64,000 nucleotides of DNA from Mycolicibacterium neoaurum (GTDB taxonomy: Bacteria > Actinomycetota > Actinomycetes > Mycobacteriales > Mycobacteriaceae), in the NCBI RefSeq assembly GCF_036946495.1, contig NZ_JAQIIX010000001.1:558001-622000 (forward strand), in the 5' to 3' direction. Positions 8,445 to 16,827 of the stretch are shown here, piece after piece. The translations under genes and the position numbers were made by a program. Position 1 is the first letter of the stretch, and each line of letters starts with the position of its first letter. A model generated the notes under the pieces. It worked only from the letters and a program-made list of their open reading frames with translations, did not search any database and was not told the origin of the DNA.

Positions 8445-8924
8445 GTGGCGATCACCGACGCGGACCTGGAATTCCTTCGGCGGTGTGTCGGACTGGCACG
8501 CGACGCTCTGAAGGTCGGCGACGAGCCCTTCGGCTCGCTCTTGGTCGACGAAGCAGGTGACATCCTGTTCGCCGATCACAATCGCGTGAGCAACGGTGAC
8601 GCCACCGAGCACCCCGAGTTCGCCATTGCCCGATGGGCCGCAGAGCACCTCGCACCCGAACAACGCGCGGGCGCCACGGTCTACACCTCAGGTGAACACT
8701 GCGCCATGTGTTCGGCCGCACATGCATGGGTGGGCCTCGGGCGCATCGTCTACGCGACATCGGCCCAACAGCTCAGTCAATGGCGCGACGAGTGGGGCGC
8801 TCCCCCGGCGCCGGTCGCGCCGCTCCCCATCACCACCGTCGCGCCCGGGCTCGTAGTCGACGGCCCCGCAACGCAACTGCGCGACGAGATGCGCGATCTC
8901 TACGAGCGGGCGTTCCGACCATGA
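8445..8924 (+). CDS. CMP/dCMP-type zinc-dependent nucleoside or nucleobase deaminase
   Basis: A 159-residue cytidine-deaminase-fold protein. Zinc ligands are visible as the His/Glu of EHPEFAIAR and the two cysteines of EHCAMCSAAHAWVG. This matches the guanine deaminase/TadA-like group (HAE/HPE...PCxxC), with the usual Pro before the first Cys replaced by His. It would hydrolytically deaminate a base or nucleoside. The GTG start fits a leaderless transcript. Its stop overlaps the start of the GH13 gene (ATGA), although the two enzymes share no obvious pathway. Confidence 0.8.
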   Translation: MAITDADLEFLRRCVGLARDALKVGDEPFGSLLVDEAGDILFADHNRVSNGDATEHPEFAIARWAAEHLAPEQRAGATVYTSGEHCAMCSAAHAWVGLGRIVYATSAQQLSQWRDEWGAPPAPVAPLPITTVAPGLVVDGPATQLRDEMRDLYERAFRP

Positions 8925-10198
8925 GCGATCCCGACTGGGTACGCCACGTCATCTGGTGGCAGATCTATCCCCTCGGGTTCGTCGGCGCGTTTCCCGCAGA
9001 TGCTCCGACGGCCGACGAGCACCGGCTGCTGAGGATCATCGACTGGCTCGATCACGCGCTGGAACTGGGCGCCTCCGGCCTGGCGCTGGGACCGGTGTTC
9101 AGTTCCCGGACCCACGGTTACGACACCACCGATCACTTCCGCATCGATCCACGCCTGGGCACCGATGCCGATTTCGACCGACTCATCTCCGAATGCCGTC
9201 GCCGTGGTCTCAGGGTGTTGCTCGACGGTGTGTTCAACCATGTCGGCACCGACCACCCACGCTATCGCGACGCGGTCGAGGGCGGCCCGAAGGATTGGTT
9301 CCGGCATGGCTCCGGGGGTTTCGACACCTTCGAGGGCCACGGCGAATTGATCGCGCTCAACCACGGTAATCCCGAGGTCGTGGCACACACCGTCGAGATC
9401 ATGAACCACTGGCTCGATCGCGGCGCCGACGGCTGGCGCCTCGATGCCGCCTACGCGGTCGATCCGGGATTCTGGCGGCAGGTCCTACCGCAGGTTCGTC
9501 GTCGCCATCGCGACGCCTGGTTCCTCGGCGAAGTCATCCACGGCGACTACCCAGCGCAGGTGAACGCTGCCGGTTACGACTCGGTCACCCAGTACGAATT
9601 GTGGAAGGCCGTCTGGAGTGCCCTGAACGACAAGAACTTCCATGAACTCGACTGGGCTCTGCAGCGGCACAACGACTTTCTCGAGTCCTTTGTGCCGCTG
9701 ACGTTCATCGGCAACCACGATGTGACCAGGATCGCCAGTCGCATCGATGATCCCCGGCATCTCGAGCATGCCCTCGTGCTGCTGCTGACCACCGGAGGCA
9801 CACCGAGCGTCTATGCCGGTGACGAGTGGGCCTGGCGTGGCGTCAAGGAAGAACGCGTCGGCGGCGACGACGCGATCCGCCCCGAGTTCGCGACGCCGCC
9901 GATCCCGCCCGATGACATGACGCGCCTTTACCAGTACCTGATCGGCCTGCGTCGGCGGAACCCGTGGCTGCACAACGCCCGTACCGAATCACTGAGCCTG
10001 ACCAACACCGGTTATGCCTACCGCGTCGCCGCCGACGACCGGGCATTGGTGGTGGCCCTCAACGTCGACGACGCCCCGTTGACGGCCGGGTTGCCCGGCA
10101 CCGGGCGGGTGGTCGCGGGTTCCGGGGCCCCGCCTGCCGAACCGGTCGACGAACTCGTCGTGCCCCCGCACGGCTGGGTGATCGTCGACTACGGCTGA
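8921..10198 (+). CDS. GH13 alpha-amylase-family glycosidase
   Basis: A 425-residue cytoplasmic GH13 enzyme (no signal peptide). All four conserved regions are present: LLDGVFNHVG (101-109), GWRLDAAYAV with nucleophile Asp175, FLGEVIHGD with acid/base Glu204, and FIGNHDVTR with Asp267. It would act on alpha-glucans or maltodextrins, perhaps in glycogen or trehalose turnover. The ATG at 8921 is chosen because it overlaps the deaminase stop; the upstream extension lies inside that gene. Its 3' end overlaps the convergent flavoprotein gene by 10 bp. Confidence 0.85.
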   Translation: MSDPDWVRHVIWWQIYPLGFVGAFPADAPTADEHRLLRIIDWLDHALELGASGLALGPVFSSRTHGYDTTDHFRIDPRLGTDADFDRLISECRRRGLRVLLDGVFNHVGTDHPRYRDAVEGGPKDWFRHGSGGFDTFEGHGELIALNHGNPEVVAHTVEIMNHWLDRGADGWRLDAAYAVDPGFWRQVLPQVRRRHRDAWFLGEVIHGDYPAQVNAAGYDSVTQYELWKAVWSALNDKNFHELDWALQRHNDFLESFVPLTFIGNHDVTRIASRIDDPRHLEHALVLLLTTGGTPSVYAGDEWAWRGVKEERVGGDDAIRPEFATPPIPPDDMTRLYQYLIGLRRRNPWLHNARTESLSLTNTGYAYRVAADDRALVVALNVDDAPLTAGLPGTGRVVAGSGAPPAEPVDELVVPPHGWVIVDYG

Positions 10199-11511
10199 TC
10201 GTTCTTGGTCCAGGTGTAGGGCTGTTCGGGCATACCGCGATCGCCGAGCATGAACGTCCGGTGCTCGCGCTCGTCGCGCCCGATGGCCGCCATCCATGTC
10301 AGCACCGTGCTGATCCGATTGTGCACACCGGTCAGGAACGCGATGTGGATGAAGCCCCATGCCATCCAGCCCAGTCGACCCGAGAGCTTCACGGGGCCGA
10401 CCTGGAGCAGCGCATTGCCGCGGCTGATGTATGCCGCCGAGCCGAGATCGCGGTACCGGTATCTGCGGCGTGGTTTACCGGCCAGCTCACGACGCACGCA
10501 CGAGGCGACGTGCAGGCCGCCCTGCATCGCGTTCTCGGCCACACCGGGATAGTCGCCCCCGGCCAGATCGCCGATGACGAAGACCTCCGGATGACCAGGC
10601 ACCGACAGATCCGGTTGGACGTCGATTCGACCGGACCGATCGGTCTCGGCGCCCAGGACGTGCGCGGCGTGCCGGGCGAACGGCACTGCCTCCACCCCGG
10701 CGGTCCACAGGACCGTCCTTGCCTCATAATGCTGACCCGGTCCGCCGGACTTGGGCGTCACCGTCACGCCGTCGCGGCCGACATCGGTGACGTGCACGCC
10801 CATGTGCAACTCGACACCGAGCGCCTGCAGGGTGCGGGTGGCCCTATCGGTCAAGCCCGGGGCGAACGACTTCAAGACCCGGTCACCACCGTCGAAGAGC
10901 AGCACCCTGGCGTCCTCGGGTTGGATGCTGTGGAATTCGTTGGCCAGCGTCCGCGTGGCGACTTCGCGGATCTGGCCGGCGATCTCGACCCCGGTCGGCC
11001 CGCCGCCGGCGACGGCGAAGGTCAGCCAGCTGTCCCGCTCGCGACCGGCGGGCAGCGTCTCGGCGATCTCGAATGCGGTGAACAACCGCTGCCGGATGCA
11101 CAGCGCGTCATCGAGTGTCTTCATCCCCGGTGCCCACTCGGCGAAACGCTCGTTACCGAAATAGGACTGCTGCATGCCAGCCGCGATCACCAGGACGTCG
11201 TAATCCAGCGTGTAGGTGGACTCATCGGGCCGCAGCGCCGTCACGGTCTTTGCATCCGGATCCAACTGCACCGCCTCGCCGAGCAGGGTGCGCACATTGG
11301 AGTATCTCGAAAGCTCCTCACGCAGCGAGTGGCTGATCTGTCCGATGCTCAGCGTTCCGGTGGCGCATTGATAGAGCAGCGGCTGGAAGATATGCCCCGC
11401 CGCACGATCGAGCAGGGTGACCGATGCGCCCGTGCGCCCGAGCCTGCGGGCGCAGAACAGGCCGCCGAATCCGCCCCCGATGATGAGCACCCTGGTGCGT
11501 CCGTTGTTCAC
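10189..11511 (-). CDS. Type II NADH dehydrogenase-like FAD oxidoreductase (second copy)
   Basis: A 440-residue two-dinucleotide-fold flavoprotein. The FAD motif is at the start (VLIIGGGFGGLFCARRL) and the NADH motif is VAGGGPTGVEIAGQI. The quinone-side AAGMQQSYFGN and C-terminal segments LGWMAWGFIHIAFLTG resemble membrane-anchored NDH-2. It would pass electrons from NADH to menaquinone without pumping protons. The bona fide ndh lies at 37696-39081, so this is a paralogue comparable in concept to ndhA of M. tuberculosis. The start is GTG at 11511. Confidence 0.8.
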   Translation of the reverse strand: MNNGRTRVLIIGGGFGGLFCARRLGRTGASVTLLDRAAGHIFQPLLYQCATGTLSIGQISHSLREELSRYSNVRTLLGEAVQLDPDAKTVTALRPDESTYTLDYDVLVIAAGMQQSYFGNERFAEWAPGMKTLDDALCIRQRLFTAFEIAETLPAGRERDSWLTFAVAGGGPTGVEIAGQIREVATRTLANEFHSIQPEDARVLLFDGGDRVLKSFAPGLTDRATRTLQALGVELHMGVHVTDVGRDGVTVTPKSGGPGQHYEARTVLWTAGVEAVPFARHAAHVLGAETDRSGRIDVQPDLSVPGHPEVFVIGDLAGGDYPGVAENAMQGGLHVASCVRRELAGKPRRRYRYRDLGSAAYISRGNALLQVGPVKLSGRLGWMAWGFIHIAFLTGVHNRISTVLTWMAAIGRDEREHRTFMLGDRGMPEQPYTWTKNDQP

Positions 11512-11588
11512 CCATGCCAGGCTAGTCGCCAGGCCACTTCGTCAACCCGCGCGTGCAATCCGCCACAGACGGCTACGCTCACCGGTTG

Positions 11589-13751
11589 ATGGCGATCACC
11601 AGCGAAGCAGCATCACAGCCCGGGCCCGCTTCCGACAACCACAAGCGCCGCAGGCGAAGTGCTCTGTCGCGGATGAGCATCCAGTCCAAATTGTTGATCA
11701 TGCTGCTGGCGACCAGCATTCTGTCCGCCGCAGTGATCGGCTATATCGGGTATCAGTCCGGGCGTACCTCGCTGCGCGACGCAGCCTTCAACCGGCTCAA
11801 CGAGATCCTCTCGTCACAGACCCGCCAGTTGGAGGCCGAGTACCGCTATCTGCGCGAATCGCTGGTGATCTACACCCGCGGCTCCACGGCACACGAAGCA
11901 GCGCGCGAGTACAAAGCGGGATTCGACGAGCTCGGCACCGCCACGACCACCCCCGCGCAGGACCGCGCGCTCGACGTCTACTACCGGGATCAGTTCGCCA
12001 AGGAAACCACCGAGGCGACGGGGCAGGACATCGATATCAGCGGCCTACTTCCCACCTCTCCGGCACAGAAGTACCTACAGGCCTACTACACCGCGCCCTT
12101 CGACGACTGGGATGCCGCCCTGCGGAACGACGATGCCGGTGACGGCAGCCGATGGTCGGCGGCCAACGCCCGCTTCAACGACTTCTTCCGCCAGATCGTG
12201 CATCGGTTCCGATTCGAAGATGCGCTGTTATTGGATACTCAAGGCAACGTCATCTACACGGCCTACAAGGGACCCGATCTCGGGACGAACATTCTGACCG
12301 GGCCCTATCGGGACGGCAAGCTCACGGCGGCATACCGGTCCGCGTTGGAGTCCAACGTCGTCGACTATGTCGGTGTCACGGACTTCGCCTACTACCAGCC
12401 GACCGCCGAGCCCACGGCATGGTTCATGTCGCCGATCGGTTCCGGCGGGCAGATCGACGGGGTGCTGGCATTGCAGTTTCCCACCATCGGCGTCAACCGG
12501 GTCATGACGATGGACCGAGATTGGGAACAGGCCGGTATGGGTAGCACCGGTGAGACCTTCCTCATCGGACCCGACGGGACGATGCGGTCCAACTCGCGGC
12601 TCTTCGAAGAGGACCGTGACGCGTTCCGCACTCGGGTGGTAGATGCCGGTACGCCTCCGGATGTCGCCGATCAGTCGCTGCGCAACAACACCAATGTCCT
12701 CATCCAGCCAGTGGCGGACGAGGCCACTCGACGGGCCCAACGCGGACAGACCGGAACCATCGTCGAAATCGATTACCTAGGTAATGAATCGCTGCAGGCG
12801 TACGGACCGGTGGACCTACCGGGCCTGGACTGGGTGATGGTCGCCAACATCGACACCTCCGAGGCGTTCGCCCCGGTTGCCACCTTCACGCGGACACTGG
12901 TGCTGTCGACAGCGGCCATCGTTTTCATCGTGTCGATCGCCTCGATGCTGTTGGCGCGGCTGTTCACCAGACCCATCCGGCGCTTGGAGTCGGGAGCCCG
13001 CCAGATCAGTTCCGGTGACTACGGCGTCACCGTACCTGTGCAGTCCAAGGACGAGTTCGGTGACCTGACGGTCGCCTTCAACGCAATGAGCCGCAATCTG
13101 GCGATCAAGGAAGATCTGCTCAACGAGCAACGCAGGGAGAACGACCGCTTGTTGTTGTCGCTGATGCCAGAGCCGGTCGCCGCGCGCTACCGCGACGGGG
13201 AGGAGACCATCGCTCAGGACCATCAGGACGTCACGGTGATCTTCGCCGGCATCACCGGTCTGGACGAGCTCTCCGCCGAGCTAAGCGCCGACGAAGGACT
13301 TTCGTTGGTCAACCATCTGATCCGCCAGTTCGACGCGGCAGCAGAGGATCTCGGCGTCGAGAAGGTACGCACCCTGCACGATGGTTACCTGGCGAGCTGC
13401 GGTTTGACCACACCCAGGTTGGACAATGTGCGCCGCACCGTGGACTTCGCGGTCGAGATGCAGCGCATCGTCGACCGCTTCAACGCCGAGACCGGCCACA
13501 GCTTGACCCTGCGCGCCGGTATCGACACGGGCACGGTCACCAGTGGCCTGATCGGCAAGTCCAGCCTGGCCTACGACATGTGGGGCGCCACCGTGGATCT
13601 CGCGAACAGTATGCAGAGTGGCTCGTCGCAGCCCGGGATCTACGTCACGGCGCGCGTGCACGACGTGATGGACGGCAGCCGCACTTTCACCACTGTCGAA
13701 GACGGTGGCGTCGGCGAACCGGTATGGCGCTTGACCGAGCAGCGCTCGTGA
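11589..13751 (+). CDS. Membrane receptor-type class III nucleotidyl cyclase homologue with degenerate active site
   Basis: 720 residues: membrane helix (about 36-58), large extracellular Cache-like sensor (about 60-425), second helix (about 432-455), HAMP (about 455-510), then a class III cyclase homology domain. Against the well-known Rv1625c pattern, the first metal Asp is Gly (VTVIFAGITG instead of FADI). The second metal Asp survives (HDGYL) and the base-selecting Asp survives (YDMWG), but the transition-state Asn and Arg are Asp and Ser (TVDLANSM instead of VNVASRM). The domain may therefore be a pseudo-cyclase. The gene overlaps the CNBD-MscS gene, the arrangement I remember for Rv2435c-Rv2434c. 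ATG 11589 is chosen; GTG 11553 is possible. Confidence 0.85.
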   Translation: MAITSEAASQPGPASDNHKRRRRSALSRMSIQSKLLIMLLATSILSAAVIGYIGYQSGRTSLRDAAFNRLNEILSSQTRQLEAEYRYLRESLVIYTRGSTAHEAAREYKAGFDELGTATTTPAQDRALDVYYRDQFAKETTEATGQDIDISGLLPTSPAQKYLQAYYTAPFDDWDAALRNDDAGDGSRWSAANARFNDFFRQIVHRFRFEDALLLDTQGNVIYTAYKGPDLGTNILTGPYRDGKLTAAYRSALESNVVDYVGVTDFAYYQPTAEPTAWFMSPIGSGGQIDGVLALQFPTIGVNRVMTMDRDWEQAGMGSTGETFLIGPDGTMRSNSRLFEEDRDAFRTRVVDAGTPPDVADQSLRNNTNVLIQPVADEATRRAQRGQTGTIVEIDYLGNESLQAYGPVDLPGLDWVMVANIDTSEAFAPVATFTRTLVLSTAAIVFIVSIASMLLARLFTRPIRRLESGARQISSGDYGVTVPVQSKDEFGDLTVAFNAMSRNLAIKEDLLNEQRRENDRLLLSLMPEPVAARYRDGEETIAQDHQDVTVIFAGITGLDELSAELSADEGLSLVNHLIRQFDAAAEDLGVEKVRTLHDGYLASCGLTTPRLDNVRRTVDFAVEMQRIVDRFNAETGHSLTLRAGIDTGTVTSGLIGKSSLAYDMWGATVDLANSMQSGSSQPGIYVTARVHDVMDGSRTFTTVEDGGVGEPVWRLTEQRS

Positions 13752-15148
13752 ACGGACTGTTCGACGCCCCGTGGTTCTTGTGGGCCGTCGGGGTGTCTGT
13801 CGGCCTGCCGGTCACCCTGGTGATACTCACCGAGTTACGTAACGCGCTGGCCCGGCGTGGCAGCGCGCTCACCCCCGCGGTCGGCCTGGTTCGCAACTAT
13901 GTGGTGCCGATCGGGGCACTGTTGCTCTTGCTCACCGAGGCCACCGAGATATCGGCCGAAGCCACAGGTGTGCGCATCATCGCGACCGTTTTCGGTTTTG
14001 TGGTCCTGATCCTGCTGTTATCGGGGTTCAATGCCGCGTTGTTCCAGGACGCCCCCGACGGCTCATGGCGCCAGCGCATTCCGTCGATCTTCCTCGACGT
14101 GGCACGCCTCGCGCTGATCGCGGTGGGTCTGGCCATGATCCTGTCCTTCGTGTGGGGCGCCAATGTCGGCGGCTTGTTCACAGCGCTGGGCGTCACGTCG
14201 ATCGTTCTCGGCCTGGCCCTGCAGAATTCGGTCGGCCAGATCGTCTCCGGCCTGCTCCTGCTGTTCGAACAACCCTTCAAACTGGGCGACTGGCTCGACA
14301 CGCCGTCGGCACGGGGTCGCATCGTCGAGGTCAATTGGCGGGCCACCCACGTCGACACCGGTGGTGGCGGGCTGCAGATCATGCCCAACTCGGTGCTGGC
14401 CGCCGCATCGTTCACCAACCTGAGCCGACCTGCAGGCCAGCACAGCATCTCGGTCATCAGTGTGTTCAGCACCGAGGACGCGCCCGACGAAGTCTGCGCG
14501 ATGCTCACCGAAGTGGCCGCGACGCTGCCGCAGTTGCGTAGCGGAGCCAGTCCGAAAGCCGTGCCGATCGGTGGACTGGAGTACCGCACGTCGATCCCGG
14601 TCCGCAGCCCCGCCGACGACGGCGCGGCCAAGGCGACGTTCCTGCGCTGGGTCTGGTACGCCTCCCGGCGCGCGGGGTTGCATCTCGACGAGCGCACCGA
14701 CGAGTTCAGCACCGCCGCGCGCGTCGGTGAGGCACTACAGGCAGTGGCGGTCACCCTGCGTCTGCATCACAGTGAGCTGGACGGGATCGTCGAGCACGCC
14801 CGGGTGACACGCTATGGTGCCGATGAACTGGTGCAGTCCCGCGGGCAAGTCCCCCACCAGATGGCGTTCATCCTCGAGGGCCGGGTGCAGTTGCACGCGC
14901 CACGCGCGGATGGAGTCGTCGTTGCGGTCGCCACCCTGGAACAGGGTGACTTCCTCGGCCAGACGACGCTCACCCGAGAACCTGTCCGCGCCGACGCCCG
15001 CGCTCTCGAAGAGGTAGCCGTCCTACAAATCGGACGCAGCCACGTCGAGGATCTGGTGATGCGAAATCCCCTGTTGCTGCAGGAGATCGGGCGCATCATC
15101 GAGGATCGACGGATAAGTATGCGCGACGCATTGTCAGCCGCCGACTGA
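13748..15148 (+). CDS. MscS-family mechanosensitive channel with C-terminal cyclic-nucleotide-binding domain
   Basis: 466 residues. Four to five N-terminal membrane helices lead to the MscS pore/beta region (LGVTSIVLGLALQNSVGQIVSG, then FEQPFKLGDWLDT). A C-terminal CNBD follows at about 345-455 (FILEGRVQLHAPRADG, GDFLGQTTLTREPVRADARA). In the phosphate-binding cassette the usual Gly-Glu reads Gly-Gln while an Arg is retained, so cNMP binding is plausible but not certain. It is probably an osmotic or ion channel gated by nucleotide. The GTG at 13748 shares bases with the cyclase stop (GTGA); ATG at 13724 is an alternative. The coupling implies the receptor upstream controls the channel. Confidence 0.85.
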   Translation: MNGLFDAPWFLWAVGVSVGLPVTLVILTELRNALARRGSALTPAVGLVRNYVVPIGALLLLLTEATEISAEATGVRIIATVFGFVVLILLLSGFNAALFQDAPDGSWRQRIPSIFLDVARLALIAVGLAMILSFVWGANVGGLFTALGVTSIVLGLALQNSVGQIVSGLLLLFEQPFKLGDWLDTPSARGRIVEVNWRATHVDTGGGGLQIMPNSVLAAASFTNLSRPAGQHSISVISVFSTEDAPDEVCAMLTEVAATLPQLRSGASPKAVPIGGLEYRTSIPVRSPADDGAAKATFLRWVWYASRRAGLHLDERTDEFSTAARVGEALQAVAVTLRLHHSELDGIVEHARVTRYGADELVQSRGQVPHQMAFILEGRVQLHAPRADGVVVAVATLEQGDFLGQTTLTREPVRADARALEEVAVLQIGRSHVEDLVMRNPLLLQEIGRIIEDRRISMRDALSAAD

Positions 15149-15333
15149 ATCTGCCCGGGACCAGCCTCGCGCAGTGCGACGTGTCTGGTCTCGACGTCGA
15201 GTCGTAATCGTTGCCCAACCGCGATACACCACGCCGCGCTGGTACGCGTGTGACGCAAGTGGCGCGTGTTGAACTACCCATCGAAGAAAGCAACGGCGAT
15301 TGCTTGGACACGAAAGGTGGGTTTGTTGCCGTT

Positions 15334-16329
15334 ATGAAGACCATCAGGAAAATCCGTGGCGGATGGCTACGCAGACTGGCGGTGGTTGCCGCGTCGATGC
15401 TGGCGCTGCCCGGGCTGATCGGTTTCGCCGGGGGTTCGGCGACTGCTGGTGCGTTCTCTCGGCCCGGACTGCCCGTCGAGTACCTCGACGTGTTCTCCCA
15501 GTCGATGAACCGCAACATCCGGGTGCAGTTCCAGGGCGGCGGACCGCACGCGGTCTATCTGCTCGACGGTCTGCGCGCCCAGGATGACTACAACGGCTGG
15601 GATATCAACACCCCGGCGTTCGAGTGGTACTACCAGTCCGGTCTGTCCACCATCATGCCGGTCGGCGGCCAGTCCAGCTTCTACGCGGACTGGTACCAGC
15701 CCTCGAAGGGCAACGGGCAGAACTACACCTACAAGTGGGAGACCTTCCTGACCCAGGAGCTGCCCACCTACCTGGAGACCGTCAAGGGCGTGTCACGCAC
15801 CGGCAACGCCGTGGTCGGCCTGTCGATGGCCGGTAGCGCATCGCTGAACTACGCGATCCACCACCCGCAGCAGTTCATCTATGCCGCATCGCTTTCCGGC
15901 TTCCTCAACCCGTCCGAGGGTTGGTGGCCGATGCTGATCGGCCTGGCCATGAACGATGCCGGCGGCTTCAATGCCGAGAGCATGTGGGGCCCGTCCTCGG
16001 ATCCGGCGTGGAAGCGCAACGACCCGATGGTCAACATCAACCAGTTGGTCGCCAACAACACGCGCATCTGGATCTACTGCGGCACCGGCACCCCGTCGGA
16101 CCTCGACGTCGGCGCCAACACCGGCAACCTGATGGCCGCGCAGTTCCTGGAGGGCTTCACCCTGCGGACCAATGTCAGCTTCCGGGACAAGTACGTCGCC
16201 GCCGGCGGGACCAACGGTGTATTCAACTTCCCGTCACAGGGCACCCACAGCTGGGGCTACTGGGGCCAGCAGCTTCAGATGATGAAGCCTGATATCCAGC
16301 GTGTGCTGGGAGCCCAGGCCGTCGCATGA
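15334..16329 (+). CDS. fbpC: Secreted antigen 85 mycolyltransferase (Ag85C type)
   Basis: 331 residues with a signal peptide (MKTIRKIRGGWLRRL, hydrophobic core, cleavage after TAGA so that the mature protein starts FSRPGLPVEYL at residue 41). It is an alpha/beta hydrolase that transfers mycolates between trehalose monomycolates and to arabinogalactan. Nucleophile Ser164 is in GLSMAG and the catalytic His in GTHSWGYW. The loop YQPSKGNGQNYTYKWE lacks the disulfide cysteines of Ag85A/B, and GFLNPSEGWWP matches Ag85C. The Pro/Ala tail of M. tuberculosis Ag85C is missing. The gene is monocistronic, followed by a strong hairpin. Confidence 0.9.
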   Translation: MKTIRKIRGGWLRRLAVVAASMLALPGLIGFAGGSATAGAFSRPGLPVEYLDVFSQSMNRNIRVQFQGGGPHAVYLLDGLRAQDDYNGWDINTPAFEWYYQSGLSTIMPVGGQSSFYADWYQPSKGNGQNYTYKWETFLTQELPTYLETVKGVSRTGNAVVGLSMAGSASLNYAIHHPQQFIYAASLSGFLNPSEGWWPMLIGLAMNDAGGFNAESMWGPSSDPAWKRNDPMVNINQLVANNTRIWIYCGTGTPSDLDVGANTGNLMAAQFLEGFTLRTNVSFRDKYVAAGGTNGVFNFPSQGTHSWGYWGQQLQMMKPDIQRVLGAQAVA

Positions 16330-16360
16330 TGACGGACTGACCCGACACACCCAAGACCCA

Positions 16361-16395
16361 GGGAGCCTGCCGTACCCCCCGAACGGCAGGCTCCC
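16361..16395 (+). terminator. Strong intrinsic terminator after fbpC
   Basis: GGGAGCCTGCCGT (16361-16373) pairs perfectly with 16383-16395 across a 9-nt loop, a 13-bp GC-rich stem 32 bp past the fbpC stop. It is followed by TGCTTTGTATCTGTT, only moderately T-rich, as is usual in mycobacteria. Confidence 0.85.
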
Positions 16396-16414
16396 TGCTT
16401 TGTATCTGTTCGTC

Positions 16415-16469
16415 GAGAGTGACGTTTCTGCGCTTTCCAAGTCCTGGATTGCGCAGAAACGTCACTCTC
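16415..16469. repeat. Long perfect inverted repeat (19-bp arms)
   Basis: GAGAGTGACGTTTCTGCGC (16415-16433) is exactly complementary to 16451-16469 with a 17-bp spacer. It lies 19 bp beyond the fbpC terminator in a gene-free stretch. It resembles the other GAG-starting hairpins at 21893, 28288 and 48580, suggesting a dispersed intergenic family rather than a gene-specific operator. Confidence 0.8.
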
Positions 16470-16827
16470 ACGGTTGTGTGCCGGCGAAAAATCGGTTGCT
16501 TTCGCCACCGGGTAACGCGTTGAGTGGTACCCATGAGACACCAGCAGCATCAGGGCGGCAGCTGGGACAGCTTGCGCGCCAACGCAATAAGCTCAATGTG
16601 GGGCAGGGCTCCGAACGCTCCCGGAATCGCATACAGCACTGCCATGCTCCGGGTACGTCGGAACGAAAGCGCTGTTCGCGTGACCGAGTTGAGGGCCTCG
16701 TTGCTGTCGTCGACCGAGGGACTCTCCTAGAGGACACAATTGCGCCGACCGATTCAGTCGATGAGTGACCGCACCTTCATCTCAGGTTGCTGTAGTACAG
16801 CCGCATCGGAGGGCGAGCTCAGCGGCC
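16470..16827. other. Gene-free stretch between the fbpC hairpins and the BCCT carrier gene
   Basis: About 360 bp with only short, unconvincing open frames on both strands, no ribosome-binding sites of note and no further strong dyad. I see nothing functional in it apart from being the 3' flank of two convergent genes. Confidence 0.6.

Noticed and set aside
9964..11589. Rightward frame covering the NDH-2-like gene
   Set aside because: Antisense to a clear FAD/NADH oxidoreductase and without any family motif.
16301..16768. Open frame after fbpC
   Set aside because: It begins inside fbpC in another frame and runs through the terminator and the 19-bp inverted repeat; not plausible as a protein.
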